Shown in pieces: positions 25,096-34,864 of a DNA stretch of 64,000 nt. Where the stretch lies: NCBI RefSeq assembly GCF_030400225.1, contig NZ_VJYB01000006.1, positions 62,001 through 126,000 of the forward strand, in the 5' to 3' direction. The notes below the pieces were generated by a model, which searched no databases, was not told the DNA's origin, and saw only the letters and a list, made by a program, of their open reading frames with translations. Position 1 is the stretch's first letter; the number at the start of each line of letters is the position of its first letter. Source of the DNA: Lactobacillus sp. UCMA15818 (GTDB lineage Bacteria > Bacillota > Bacilli > Lactobacillales > Lactobacillaceae). Made by a program: the position numbers and the translations under genes.

Positions 25096-25117
25096 CCACT
25101 TTCGTTTAACTTTTTTC
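25083..25117 (-). terminator. Internal terminator after fliY
   Basis: AAAAGTTAAAC pairs with GTTTAACTTTT and runs into eight T's just after the fliY stop. It overlaps the -35 of the flgM promoter and would separate early and late transcripts. Confidence 0.75.
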
Positions 25118-25120
25118 AAT

Positions 25121-26215
25121 CTATTTAAGACGATTTATTCTTTGCGTAGGTGATAAAATATTCGTAATTCTAATACCGAAGTTCTCATTGATTACGACAA
25201 CCTCACCAGTTGCAATCGGCTTCCCATTAAGTAATATCTCAAGTGGCTCATCGGTTAAGCGGTCTAATTCAATAACAGATCCTGTCCCAAAAGATAATAT
25301 ATCACGCACTTTCTTCTCACTTCTGCCCAACACAACACTCAGGTTTAACGGCACATCCAATAATAAATCCAGGTTGTCACCTTCGGCCTTTCGTTCATCA
25401 TTTAGTACCTGAAATTCTGGTTTGCTTACCTCAACAGTTTTCCCTACGGCAGGTTCTTCTTGCTGCGGAACTGCCTTTGTTGCTGATTTCTTGCTCACTT
25501 CAGCAACCGGCTCAACAGCAGTTTGCTCATCATTCCTAACTGTCGTTGCCTTATCGGAAAGCATTGCCTTTGAGATATCTTCCACCATATCCGCAGTGAA
25601 AATCTGCATAATTTCACTTTCAATTAAACCCTCAACGGATAATGAAAATGAAATGCGATATACATCAGCATTACTATCAAGATTATCATAGTGAACGGCT
25701 TCTGGATCTTCCCATAACTTGACATTTGGTGGTAAAATATCAACCTTACGGTTTATCATGGTTGCCATAGATGTCGATGCCGAACCAATCATTTGGTTCA
25801 TTGCTTCCGCGACTGCGCTTAATTCCAAATCAGTAAACTGTTTATTTTCAGGCTTTCCGTCTCCTCCCATCATTAAATCTGCAATTACAATTGCATCTTT
25901 AACCTCAAGAAGTAACAGATTTGAACCGACTAATCCTTCCTTAAAACCTACGACAGTTGAAACCTTGGGTGTACTTATAGCATCTAAAATAGCACCAAAC
26001 TTTGTCGATTCTACTCTTGGAGTAGTTATGCTCACACGTTTATTTAAAATAGATGACAGGGTCGTTGCTGCCTGAGACATTGATATATTGCCTACTTCTC
26101 CAATAACATCTTGTTTTGTTTTCTCATCAATATCGCTTTTCACTTCAGTAGTATCATTTGTCGCTGCTCCTGCCATCATTGCATCAATTTCTTCTTGTGA
26201 TAGACTGTCACTCAT
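25121..26215 (-). CDS. fliY: Flagellar motor switch phosphatase FliY
   Basis: The protein is 364 residues with three parts: a CheY-P binding N-terminal peptide (LSQEEIDAMMAG), a CheC-like middle with two E-x2-N phosphatase motifs (EVGN about residue 40 and EAMN about 138), and a C-terminal FliN domain (LDLLLDVPLNLSVVLG...GSVIELDRL). An acidic linker (residues about 225-270) joins them. FliY sits in the C-ring and removes phosphate from CheY-P. Its ATG overlaps the fliM stop. Confidence 0.94.
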   Translation of the reverse strand: MSDSLSQEEIDAMMAGAATNDTTEVKSDIDEKTKQDVIGEVGNISMSQAATTLSSILNKRVSITTPRVESTKFGAILDAISTPKVSTVVGFKEGLVGSNLLLLEVKDAIVIADLMMGGDGKPENKQFTDLELSAVAEAMNQMIGSASTSMATMINRKVDILPPNVKLWEDPEAVHYDNLDSNADVYRISFSLSVEGLIESEIMQIFTADMVEDISKAMLSDKATTVRNDEQTAVEPVAEVSKKSATKAVPQQEEPAVGKTVEVSKPEFQVLNDERKAEGDNLDLLLDVPLNLSVVLGRSEKKVRDILSFGTGSVIELDRLTDEPLEILLNGKPIATGEVVVINENFGIRITNILSPTQRINRLK

Positions 26216-27210
26216 TGAGTCTCCCCCTCTAACTTGTCGATTAATTCTACAGCAATCTGATTATTTTTCTTACCTAATTTGACACTATAATACGGACTGC
26301 CTTCAACATATGAATCAAGCGGCTCGTTAATCTTACTACCTAGCTTCAAAATATCTCCTGGCTCTAAGTGCAGAAAGTTGGATAATTCCAGCTCCGACTC
26401 TCCAAGAACTACTTGTAAATCAAGACCAATATTGTTCATGCTCTCTTTTAACTTGCGCTCATCATTTGCACTATATTCCTGATTTGAGTCAAACCAATTG
26501 TGAAAACTTAATTTATCTGTGAGTCCTTCAAAGAATACATATGGGACACAAATATTAATAAAGCTGTCAACCTCACCTATTCTAACAGTAAATGTTATCA
26601 TCACAACTGGCTCATTTGGCGACATATTTTGAAGCAACTGTGGGTTACTATCCAACTCATCAAATTCAGTCTGTAATTCAATAATATCTTTCCAAACATT
26701 TTCATAAATTTTTGTCATCTCAACAACAATTTCCTTTAGAAGTGTCAATTCAATATCTGTAAAAGTATCCTTACCCTTTACAAAAACATTCTCTTGCTTG
26801 CCAATATCCACTCCTCCACAAAGCAGTTCCACTATCATCATACATAACTGTGGATTCATCTCTAGAATCTGAATTCCCTTTAACGGTTCAGAATGGAATA
26901 GACCTAACAAAGTAAATCGTGGAACCGAATGAATAAATTCATCATAACTGACCTGCTCAATAGATGCCAAATTAAGATTAATATTTGCCCGCAAGAGTGT
27001 TGAGAGAACATTACTACTGACCTTAGAAAAGTCTTCGAAAATCATGTGCAACGTATTGACATACTCTTTAGACAGCTTTGTCGGTCTTCTGAAATCATAG
27101 CTCTTTACTTTGAGTTCTTCTTCTTTTTCAATTTTTTCTTCTACGATTTCACCGTTGTTCATTGCGTTCAACAGAGAATCAATTTCTTGTTGTGTCAATA
27201 CTTGATCCAC
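26212..27210 (-). CDS. fliM: Flagellar motor switch protein FliM
   Basis: The protein is 332 residues, initiated by GTG with GAGGG well placed. The N-terminal VLTQQEIDSLLNAM is the CheY-P binding peptide. The middle CheC-like domain lacks the phosphatase residues, and the C-terminal SpoA domain reads LDLQVVLGESELELSNFLHLEPGDILKLG. It links CheY-P to motor direction. Confidence 0.94.
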   Translation of the reverse strand: MDQVLTQQEIDSLLNAMNNGEIVEEKIEKEEELKVKSYDFRRPTKLSKEYVNTLHMIFEDFSKVSSNVLSTLLRANINLNLASIEQVSYDEFIHSVPRFTLLGLFHSEPLKGIQILEMNPQLCMMIVELLCGGVDIGKQENVFVKGKDTFTDIELTLLKEIVVEMTKIYENVWKDIIELQTEFDELDSNPQLLQNMSPNEPVVMITFTVRIGEVDSFINICVPYVFFEGLTDKLSFHNWFDSNQEYSANDERKLKESMNNIGLDLQVVLGESELELSNFLHLEPGDILKLGSKINEPLDSYVEGSPYYSVKLGKKNNQIAVELIDKLEGETQ

Positions 27211-27226
27211 TTTGATCCCTCACTTA

Positions 27227-27619
27227 TCAAAAAATCAGTTGATTTATCTCTATAACACTTGCTACATTTTCCTCAACAGTTGTCGCACCAATATAATATT
27301 TCTTATCCGAAGTGCTTTCAAGTTGAATTTGTCCCTGTTCAATATCAATGACCTTCAACACTTCATCTATCAATAATCCTTTACGATTATCCTCGTTCTT
27401 CATTATCAAGATATTCATTTTCTTCTTAATTGGCGGTAAATCAATCAGTTCTGCCAACCCTATCACTGTCAAGACGCTGCCTCTCAAGTTTATCAATCCC
27501 TGTACCCACTTGGGTGCTAATGGTATTCCTGTTATCTCCACAGTATCTATTACTTCTTCAACGGACTCCGCTGAAACCATAAAATTCTGCTGGTTCATTT
27601 TGAAGAGAATCATTTGCAC
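27227..27619 (-). CDS. cheW: Chemotaxis coupling protein CheW (first)
   Basis: The protein is 130 residues and links receptors to CheA. Family segments: MILFKMNQQNFMVSAESVEEV, the WVQGLINLRGSVLTVIGLAELI core and NRKGLLIDEVLKVIDIE. It starts at GTG with AGGAGATG upstream; the V-Q-M start matches the family better than the ATG two codons on. It follows cheY by 20 bases. A second cheW lies upstream near 33 kb. Confidence 0.92.
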   Translation of the reverse strand: MQMILFKMNQQNFMVSAESVEEVIDTVEITGIPLAPKWVQGLINLRGSVLTVIGLAELIDLPPIKKKMNILIMKNEDNRKGLLIDEVLKVIDIEQGQIQLESTSDKKYYIGATTVEENVASVIEINQLIF

Positions 27620-27639
27620 AGCCCAACATCTCCTAACGT

Positions 27640-28002
27640 TTAAGATAGTGCCTTGTCTAAAGCCTTGATAACTCGATCTGTATCAAAAGGCTTAACAATA
27701 AAGTCAACTGCTCCTGCTCGAATTGCTTCCATAACCATTCCCTGTTGCCCCATTGCACTGCACATTACAACTTTTGCATTACCATCAAAATTCTTAATTA
27801 ATTTTAGAGATTCAATTCCATCAACTTCGGGCATAGTAATATCCATTGTAACTAAATCTGGTTTTGCAGCTTGATACTTGTCAAACGCATCTTGTCCATT
27901 TTCAGCTTCTTCTGCAACTTCATAACCATTTTTTTCTAGGATATCCCTCAATTTCATTCTCATAAAAACCGCATCATCAACGATTAAGACTCTTTTTGCC
28001 AT
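27640..28002 (-). CDS. cheY: Chemotaxis response regulator CheY
   Basis: The protein is a single 120-residue receiver domain. The acidic pair is D9/D10, the phosphoacceptor D54 (TMDITMP), the switch residue S82 and the conserved Lys K104 (IVKPF). When phosphorylated by CheA it binds FliM and FliY. GAAAGGAGC precedes the ATG. Confidence 0.95.
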   Translation of the reverse strand: MAKRVLIVDDAVFMRMKLRDILEKNGYEVAEEAENGQDAFDKYQAAKPDLVTMDITMPEVDGIESLKLIKNFDGNAKVVMCSAMGQQGMVMEAIRAGAVDFIVKPFDTDRVIKALDKALS

Positions 28003-28015
28003 TTTATTGCTCCTT

Positions 28016-28603
28016 TCAAACTCGTAAAGACTCTACCATTTTATTCAAAACACCCTGCTCTGGAATTAAAAATAACGATGAATCAATTTTTTCATCTGCA
28101 TATATAAATTCGTTTCTCATAATCATTATTTGATCATCATAGTGTTCCAATGCTAAGTAAGAACTACTGATAATAGCACCAAAATAATCTTCCTGTGTTC
28201 GTGGCACTGATGATTGTATTTCTGCATTCAATAATCCTTCAATCGCACTTAGAAAGGAGTTGGTTACTATGTTGGTTAATTCACTAATCGCTGATATTTC
28301 CAATTCATTTGATGTCGAGTTTCCACCCAACAATAACTTAACCAATTTTTTAATCGATTTATCCGGGATTATTAGAAGAAAGACCCCTTTGTAATCGCCC
28401 TTAAAATTACTAATAGTAGCATGGACCTCTTCATCTTCAGCATACATTTCTTTGTATAGTTCATGATAACTTAAAAAACTGATTTCGGGAACATGCATAT
28501 TGATTTTTTGGTTAATAAGTTTTGAAATACTTGTTGCTGCATTGCCGCCACCAATATTTATGATTTCTCTTATTGCATCTAATTCAATGTCAGTATATTC
28601 CAT
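28016..28603 (-). CDS. cheC: CheY-P phosphatase CheC
   Basis: The protein is 195 residues with two E-x2-N phosphatase sites: EIINIGGGNAATSISKLI at the N-terminus and ELTNIVTNSFLSAIEGLL near residue 115. CheC dephosphorylates CheY-P and is stimulated by CheD, which is also encoded here. It is coupled to cheA (TAATG overlap). Confidence 0.93.
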   Translation of the reverse strand: MEYTDIELDAIREIINIGGGNAATSISKLINQKINMHVPEISFLSYHELYKEMYAEDEEVHATISNFKGDYKGVFLLIIPDKSIKKLVKLLLGGNSTSNELEISAISELTNIVTNSFLSAIEGLLNAEIQSSVPRTQEDYFGAIISSSYLALEHYDDQIMIMRNEFIYADEKIDSSLFLIPEQGVLNKMVESLRV

Positions 28604-30657
28604 TAGCTTTCAACCGGCTTGCCTTGGCAAATAGCATTGACATCCAGAATAAGAGCAATTGAACCATTTCCAAAGATTGTTGCACCCTGAAACTTATTAA
28701 GTTTTTGAATAATGATATCGATTTTCTTAATTACAATTTCTTGTTGCCCAATCAATTCATTCACCAATACTGCAAAATATTGCTTATCGCTTTTAACAAC
28801 AATCGCAAATTGCTTGGCATTTTCTTCATTAGTCAAACCTAAGACTTGGTCTACTCTAATGACCGGAATCAACCCCTCTTGGTACTCTACTACTTCCTTA
28901 TCCATACTAGTAATTATTTCTTTTTCTTGGATTACAACAACTCGTTCAACAACGTCCAACGGAATTGCAAAACTTTCGTTAGCAACTCTTACCATCAATG
29001 CTTGAATAATTGACAACGTTAACGGCAACTTGATTAAGAATCTGGTACCAACATGGAGTTCGGTCTTCATCTCCAACGATCCACCCAAATCACTGATCTT
29101 GGCCATTACCGCATCTAAGCCTACACCGCGCCCAGAAATATTAGTAATTTTCTTAGCAGTTGAAAAACCTGGGTGAAAAATCAAATTAATTAATTCATCA
29201 TCTGTCATCCCTGTTGTATCAATTCCCTTGCTCTCTGCACTTTCCTTCATGACCTGTGGATCAAGTCCCTTACCATCATCCTCGAGTGTAATATTGACCT
29301 GATTTCCCTCTTGATATGCAGATAGTTTGATTATGCCCTTTACTGGTTTACCATATTTCTGCCGAACTTCTGCACTCTCGATCCCATGGTCTGCCGAATT
29401 ACGCAATAGATGAATTAGAGGTTCACTCAATTCTGAAACCACAGTCTTATCTAGCTCGGTTTCTTCACCCTCAACTACCAGTTCCATATCCTTATCAAGC
29501 TCTCTCGCTAAATCCCTAACCATGCGGGGAAAGCGGCTGAAAACAACACTGACTTGCTGCATCCTAATTTTTAAGACCAAATCCTGCAATTCAGAAGTCA
29601 AACGTGAGACTTGTTCTAATGAATCTTTGACCTCAGTTGCATCATTTCTTTTGTTTGCATCATCCAGTTGGTTACGGTAAACAACCAATTCGGAGACTAA
29701 ATTCAAGAATAGATCCAAACGTGATAAATCAACCCTGATTGACTGATTTCTTGCAGCACTTGGATGTTTGTTTGGTGTACTATTTTTCTTTTCTTTTGCT
29801 TTCATAGGTTTCTTTGGTGTATTTTCAGCTGGTTTAGCGATTGGCGATTCTTCCGTAGTTTGTACCTGTTCTTTACCGTTCAAAACCTTTGTACTATCAA
29901 ATTCTTCTACGATAAAGGTATCAATTTCGCTATTGCTATCAATATTTGCTTCAACCTGTTCCTTTGTACTCTTCGTCAAATAAATCAACTTGAAGTCAGT
30001 ATCAAATTCACCATTTTCAAGTAAGTCAGCAGTAGGTTCCGTATAGATCACGTCGCCTTCTTGCTCCAGATGTTCGATTATCAAGAATGCACGTGGGCCT
30101 TTAAGCATTGATTCTTTATCTATTCGAATTGCCACCGCAAATGCATTATATCCTTGTGACCTTGCTTTTTTTACAACATCAATATCTGCATCTTCACTGT
30201 TATTTAATCCTGTAGTGAGTTCTTCAGACTTGCTGGTCGTATTGTGTACTTCCTCAGTCGTTGTGCCATTAACACTCTTTTCAACATCAATTAATTTCTT
30301 TAGTAACTCGCTAATCTGGTCTTCTGATAACTCCTGATCATTGCGCAAATCCTCTACCAATTGTGACAATTTATCCAAGCATTCAAATATCAACGATATG
30401 TATTCGCTTGTGACTTTTAATTTGCCAGATTTGAAAAAGTCAAAAAGGTTTTCCATCTTATGAGTTAACTTGGTCATTACATCGTAGCCCATTGTTGCAG
30501 ACATTCCCTTTAAAGTGTGTGCTGCTCTAAAAATCTCATTGACTAAATCTATATTTTGGGGCTCGCTTTCCAATTCCAGAACATCATCATTTAATTTTTG
30601 AAGATTATCATCGCTTTCTTCAAAAAATAGATTACGGTATACACTATTGTCGTCCAT
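28603..30657 (-). CDS. cheA: Chemotaxis histidine kinase CheA
   Basis: The protein is 684 residues. The P1 domain holds His47 in RAAHTLKGMSA, followed by a CheY-binding P2 region, a low-complexity linker (about 265-300), the dimerisation P3, the P4 kinase with N box LLRNSADHGIE, and G boxes EDDGKGLD and GRGVGLDAV. The C-terminal P5 is CheW-like (PLTLSIIQALMVRV). All catalytic boxes are intact. Confidence 0.96.
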   Translation of the reverse strand: MDDNSVYRNLFFEESDDNLQKLNDDVLELESEPQNIDLVNEIFRAAHTLKGMSATMGYDVMTKLTHKMENLFDFFKSGKLKVTSEYISLIFECLDKLSQLVEDLRNDQELSEDQISELLKKLIDVEKSVNGTTTEEVHNTTSKSEELTTGLNNSEDADIDVVKKARSQGYNAFAVAIRIDKESMLKGPRAFLIIEHLEQEGDVIYTEPTADLLENGEFDTDFKLIYLTKSTKEQVEANIDSNSEIDTFIVEEFDSTKVLNGKEQVQTTEESPIAKPAENTPKKPMKAKEKKNSTPNKHPSAARNQSIRVDLSRLDLFLNLVSELVVYRNQLDDANKRNDATEVKDSLEQVSRLTSELQDLVLKIRMQQVSVVFSRFPRMVRDLARELDKDMELVVEGEETELDKTVVSELSEPLIHLLRNSADHGIESAEVRQKYGKPVKGIIKLSAYQEGNQVNITLEDDGKGLDPQVMKESAESKGIDTTGMTDDELINLIFHPGFSTAKKITNISGRGVGLDAVMAKISDLGGSLEMKTELHVGTRFLIKLPLTLSIIQALMVRVANESFAIPLDVVERVVVIQEKEIITSMDKEVVEYQEGLIPVIRVDQVLGLTNEENAKQFAIVVKSDKQYFAVLVNELIGQQEIVIKKIDIIIQKLNKFQGATIFGNGSIALILDVNAICQGKPVES

Positions 30658-30677
30658 TAATCAAATCTCCTTCCGCA

Positions 30678-31451
30678 TTAGACTTTTCTATATATAAAAG
30701 TATCAACTTTTTCAAGATTGAACTTACTGGGCTCATTTATTGTTTCGGTTGCTCCTGTGAACAACAGTCCGCCTTTACTAAGTGCTTCGCTAAACTTTCG
30801 ATAAACTTCGTCACGTGCCTCTAGCTTAAAATAAATAGTGACATTGCGACAAACTATTACTTGAACATTTTTAGGATATTTTGTTCCCAATAAATCCTGC
30901 TTTTCAAAAGAAACATATTTCTTAATCTCTTTGTTTACAGCATATCTATCGGGTCCAATTTCACTAAAGTACTTCAGCAAGTCACCGGGTTCGACCTTCG
31001 TTAACTCCGCTTTTGCATACTCACCCTGTCTCGCCCTTGCTAGAATATTATCATCAATATCAGTTGCAAGGATGCTAGTGTTTCTGACTTTGTTCTTATT
31101 CAAAATCATTGCTAACGAGTATGGCTCTGCACCCGTTGAACAAGCAGCACTCCAAAGCTTTATATGCTCGAATCGTGGAACCACTTCTTGCATAAAACAA
31201 CGTTCGAATGTCTCAAATATCTCTTTATTTCTAAAAAAATCTGTGACATTGATTGTTATATGCTTTACGAATGCATTATATGCATCTCGGTCTTTCTCAA
31301 GAATGCGTGCATAGTCCTCAATCGTTTTTGCACCCGTAGAATTCATAATATTTGTTATTCTGCGTTGCATTTGTCTTTCTTTATAATTATCTAAATCAAT
31401 TCCTACATTTTCTTGTACCCATTTGTTGAAGAAAATAAAATTCTGTGTCAT
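30678..31451 (-). CDS. cheR: Chemotaxis protein methyltransferase CheR
   Basis: The protein is 257 residues, methylating receptor glutamates with S-adenosylmethionine. It has an N-terminal helical domain and the Rossmann part with LWSAACSTGAEPYSLAMIL, TSILATDIDDNILARAR and VIVCRNVTIYF. A TTG at 31463 overlaps cheB, but the ATG at 31451 just after GGGTGAG is the likelier start, leaving four bases between the genes. Confidence 0.94.
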   Translation of the reverse strand: MTQNFIFFNKWVQENVGIDLDNYKERQMQRRITNIMNSTGAKTIEDYARILEKDRDAYNAFVKHITINVTDFFRNKEIFETFERCFMQEVVPRFEHIKLWSAACSTGAEPYSLAMILNKNKVRNTSILATDIDDNILARARQGEYAKAELTKVEPGDLLKYFSEIGPDRYAVNKEIKKYVSFEKQDLLGTKYPKNVQVIVCRNVTIYFKLEARDEVYRKFSEALSKGGLLFTGATETINEPSKFNLEKVDTFIYRKV

Positions 31452-31455
31452 CTTC

Positions 31456-32460
31456 TCACCCAATCATCTGTTGCAGTCTCTGACATACTCCCTCTAAGCT
31501 TAAAACCTCATCGACAACCCCTGCCTCAATCGCACTACGTGGCATTCCAAAAATGACACTGCTCTGCTCATCTTGCGCAATTGTATGGCCTCCAAAATCT
31601 TTTATTCTGCTCATACCAATCGTTCCGTCTTTTCCCATTCCAGTTAAAACAATTCCTGCAAGCCGCTCTTTATAGGTATCTGCAGCTGAAATAAATAAAT
31701 TATCAACAGCTGGTCTTGTCCCATTTTGTTTGGGTCCTTGATTCAAAGATATCTTGCCATTTCTGACTATCATATGAAAATCCCCTGGTGCAACATATAT
31801 CTTAGGCTCAATCTTAAGTCCATCTTTTGCTTCAACAACTTCACTTTTACTTTCCTGATTCAGTCTTTCAGCAAATGATGTGGTAAAACCCTTAGGCATA
31901 TGCTGGACTATTAATACCGGTATCTTTGTAGCAATATTTAGTGAACGGATTATTTTAAGCAGTGTCTTGGGTCCGCCAGTTGATGCACCAATTACCACAG
32001 CTCTGAGAGTACTAAAATCATTTTCAATTGTTTTTGCACCTACAAAAAGATTCACTTTACTAACAAAATCACTTCTTGTTTCACTATCAATTCCCCTAAC
32101 CTTTGTTAAAAATTCCTCCAACCATTCATTTTCTAGACTCATTAAGTTGTTTGGCTTCTCAATAAAATCAGTGGCTCCTGTAGCTAAAGCTTCAATCGTA
32201 TTCTCTTTTTTACTCAATGCACTCAAGATAATTACTGGAACATCATTAGTACGCCGAATGATTTTAAGTGCTTCTAATCCATTCATTGTTGGCATCTCAA
32301 TGTCCATTAGCACCAAGTCATAATTATTCTGCTCAATCAATTCAATCGCTTGCTTACCGTTTCTTGCAGTATCCGTCACACGCAAGTCATTTTGCTTTTC
32401 GACAATGTCCGTAATTACTTTTCGCATGAATGCTGAATCATCAACAACTAAAATATTCAT
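31456..32460 (-). CDS. cheB: Protein-glutamate methylesterase CheB
   Basis: The protein is 334 residues: a receiver domain with D53 (LMDIEMP), a linker, and the C-terminal methylesterase with Ser in GASTGGPKTL, His in VQHMPKGFT and Asp in GMGKDG. It removes receptor methyl groups during adaptation. The start is the ATG at 32460, 13 bases after cheD, giving the usual MNILVVDDSAFMR. Confidence 0.95.
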   Translation of the reverse strand: MNILVVDDSAFMRKVITDIVEKQNDLRVTDTARNGKQAIELIEQNNYDLVLMDIEMPTMNGLEALKIIRRTNDVPVIILSALSKKENTIEALATGATDFIEKPNNLMSLENEWLEEFLTKVRGIDSETRSDFVSKVNLFVGAKTIENDFSTLRAVVIGASTGGPKTLLKIIRSLNIATKIPVLIVQHMPKGFTTSFAERLNQESKSEVVEAKDGLKIEPKIYVAPGDFHMIVRNGKISLNQGPKQNGTRPAVDNLFISAADTYKERLAGIVLTGMGKDGTIGMSRIKDFGGHTIAQDEQSSVIFGMPRSAIEAGVVDEVLSLEGVCQRLQQMIG

Positions 32461-32473
32461 AAAATCCGTCTTT

Positions 32474-32968
32474 CTATATATACACGATTTCGTGGTTAAC
32501 AATTCTCACCATTGTATTAAAATCCTTCAAGTCGACTATCATTGTTCTTCCACTATTTCCGCCAACATGTTCTGCAATAATTGGGATTTTTAAACTAGCT
32601 AAAGAACTCTTGACAGCTAACACATTGCGTTGCCCAATGCTCAAACCAGAACCATTATTGAAATTAAACATGTTAGCTCCACCAACAATTTTGGCAGTCA
32701 AATCTGCATTAGGTGATTTTTTCTTAATTTGTGAAACCATTTCTGGAATTGCTAAATTTGCAAATTTTGCATTATTAAGTATGCCTTTATTTTCAAATGG
32801 CACACTATCTGGAAGCATTATATGACTTAATCCACCGATTTTTGTCTTTTTATCATAGATAAGTGTCCCCACACAAGAACCCAAACCGACAGTTATCAAT
32901 TTTTCTGTTTCCGTTCCTAACTTATATTCCGCAATCCCAACTTTTATTTCATTCCCTAGTACTGTCAT
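32474..32968 (-). CDS. cheD: Receptor deamidase CheD
   Basis: The protein is 164 residues with the catalytic Cys in VGLGSCVG (about residue 32) and the His in GLSHIMLP (about 49). CheD deamidates receptor glutamines and also activates CheC. The frame extends to 33004, but AGAAGG is placed for the ATG at 32968, which gives a normal N-terminus. It overlaps the upstream cheW by 20 bases. Confidence 0.93.
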   Translation of the reverse strand: MTVLGNEIKVGIAEYKLGTETEKLITVGLGSCVGTLIYDKKTKIGGLSHIMLPDSVPFENKGILNNAKFANLAIPEMVSQIKKKSPNADLTAKIVGGANMFNFNNGSGLSIGQRNVLAVKSSLASLKIPIIAEHVGGNSGRTMIVDLKDFNTMVRIVNHEIVYI

Positions 32969-33440
32969 CAAAAGTACCTTCTGACGCAGTCTCTTCAAGT
33001 GCATCCATTATTTGATCTTCTTGCCTGTTATTGAAAAGATATGCTAAATTAATTGAAATCACAATATCATCCTTGAGCTTCAAAAACTTGTCCACATAAC
33101 CTCTTTTTAAATTTGCCTTTTCAATCTCGGTCTCATACTCTGTCTCAGTCAGTTCTGTAATCCCAACTATTTCCTCAATCAATAATCCTAGCGAATTATC
33201 TTGCCAATTGCACAAAATAACCTTAGAGCTTGGGCTGTCCTCAACTTTTTCACCAAAAAGCTTATTTTTAAAATCAATAATTGGCGCCATCGTATCATTA
33301 TATTCGACTGCACCTAGCACATAGTCGGGTACCTCCGGAAGCACAATAAACTTTGGAGATTCTACTACTCTTTTCACTATGCTTACTGGCAATGCGAACA
33401 TCTGCTCATGACTTTTAAATACAATATACTGATCCACCAT
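32949..33440 (-). CDS. Chemotaxis coupling protein CheW (second)
   Basis: The protein is 163 residues, longer than the other CheW by a 30-residue acidic tail. Family marks: QYIVFKSHEQMFALPVSIVKRV, PDYVLGAVEYNDTMAPIIDFK and NSLGLLIEEIVGIT. The usual NLRG motif is replaced by AVEYNDT, so receptor or CheA contacts may differ from those of the first CheW. It stands between an MCP gene and cheD. Confidence 0.87.
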   Translation of the reverse strand: MVDQYIVFKSHEQMFALPVSIVKRVVESPKFIVLPEVPDYVLGAVEYNDTMAPIIDFKNKLFGEKVEDSPSSKVILCNWQDNSLGLLIEEIVGITELTETEYETEIEKANLKRGYVDKFLKLKDDIVISINLAYLFNNRQEDQIMDALEETASEGTFDDSTRE

Positions 33441-33469
33441 CTAAAGCCATCTCCCTTAAATTAACCTTT

Positions 33470-34780
33470 TTAAAGTTTAAAACTATCCACTTGGAATTTC
33501 AGAACATCTGCAATATCTTCAATCTCTCTGACATTCTTTTCAAATTCCTTAACATTCAACTGAAGCTCCTCAATATTTGCAGTTACTTCTTGTGTTCCTG
33601 CCGATGTATCAGAAATGGCTGAAGAAATATTCTCCACTGAATGACCAACCATGTTTTTCTCTTCAATTACTGCTGATACATTTTTTTCGATTTTCTGAAT
33701 ACTATCAACAAATTTCTTGACTATGACTGAGATCTGTTCAGTTGAATTAATTGCTTGACCAATATAATTTGTTTGCTGTTCTCCACTCTCATATGAAATA
33801 TTTAAAGAAGAGGCCATATGCTCTGATTTATTTCTGATCAGTGTGATTATCTCTCTAATATTCTTTGTTGACTCGCTACTTTGTTCTGCAAGACTTCTGA
33901 CCTCTTCAGCTACAATCGCAAAGCCCCGTCCTGCTTCCCCTGCTCTTGCTGCTTCAATTGAGGCATTGAGTGCTAGGAGGTTTGTCTGTTCAGAAATATC
34001 CGTGATCAATGCAACAATATTGCCAATACTCTGAATATCCTTATTCATTTCATCCATTTCTGTAACTAATTGTGCTTGTGCCTTGCGCTCTTCTTCCCAG
34101 TTACTTGATACTTGAACCATCATGGTTGAGTTGCTCGAATTCGTCTCCTTTGATTCTTCAACATACCCATTCATTAATTCAATCTCACTGTATATTTTCT
34201 CTATTTTGTTAGAGAGTTCTTGCATGTCATTCGATGTCTGTTCGGCTTCTGCAGCCTGTGAACCTGAAGCTTCCGAAATGTTTCCCATTGTTGTTTTGAC
34301 ACCATCAACCGAACTATTTGCATCCTCAAGAACCTTAACAAGATTTTGTGCCATTCCACTCATTTTTGTACTTTCACTTTTCATTCCAATGATTACGGCC
34401 ATAAAAGTGTTCGCAAAGCTGTGCACATCATCTTTTATTTTAGAAATCGCTGGATCGTCTTTTTTTGATGGTGTCAGATCATCTAGGCTGGAGAAATCTC
34501 CTGAAACAACCTGATTGATTTTCTGATGGACATATTCAAGCTCTCTCTTATAAGGGTTTGCTGCAATATAATTCAAGGCAACACACAGAATCAGGTGCAA
34601 CACCAATACAACTACTGCAAAAATAAAAAATTTAGTTCTGATCGCAGTATCGGTGCTCCCACTAACCAGCATTAAATAGGCAATAATTAATACAAGCAAG
34701 GTGAAAATAATTGGCTTAAATGCACCTATTTTCAACTTTACGGTTCTCTTAGGGACTTTCTTTAAACTTTTCTTGGTCAT
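33470..34780 (-). CDS. Methyl-accepting chemotaxis protein without a large sensor domain
   Basis: The protein is 436 residues. Two membrane helices (about 20-40 and 50-72) are joined by a loop of only about ten residues, so there is no extracytoplasmic ligand domain. A short HAMP-like linker leads to a full signalling domain with the hairpin tip ([29 protein letters not shown]). Such receptors sense internal or membrane cues. A sigma-D-type promoter lies directly upstream, inside the operon. Confidence 0.9.
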   Translation of the reverse strand: MTKKSLKKVPKRTVKLKIGAFKPIIFTLLVLIIAYLMLVSGSTDTAIRTKFFIFAVVVLVLHLILCVALNYIAANPYKRELEYVHQKINQVVSGDFSSLDDLTPSKKDDPAISKIKDDVHSFANTFMAVIIGMKSESTKMSGMAQNLVKVLEDANSSVDGVKTTMGNISEASGSQAAEAEQTSNDMQELSNKIEKIYSEIELMNGYVEESKETNSSNSTMMVQVSSNWEEERKAQAQLVTEMDEMNKDIQSIGNIVALITDISEQTNLLALNASIEAARAGEAGRGFAIVAEEVRSLAEQSSESTKNIREIITLIRNKSEHMASSLNISYESGEQQTNYIGQAINSTEQISVIVKKFVDSIQKIEKNVSAVIEEKNMVGHSVENISSAISDTSAGTQEVTANIEELQLNVKEFEKNVREIEDIADVLKFQVDSFKL

Positions 34781-34864
34781 TACTTAATACCCCTTCCGAC
34801 ATGAACAACATATATTTAGATTCGAGCAAGATTAGTTAAAAACTTACGCAACTCTATACTTTTC

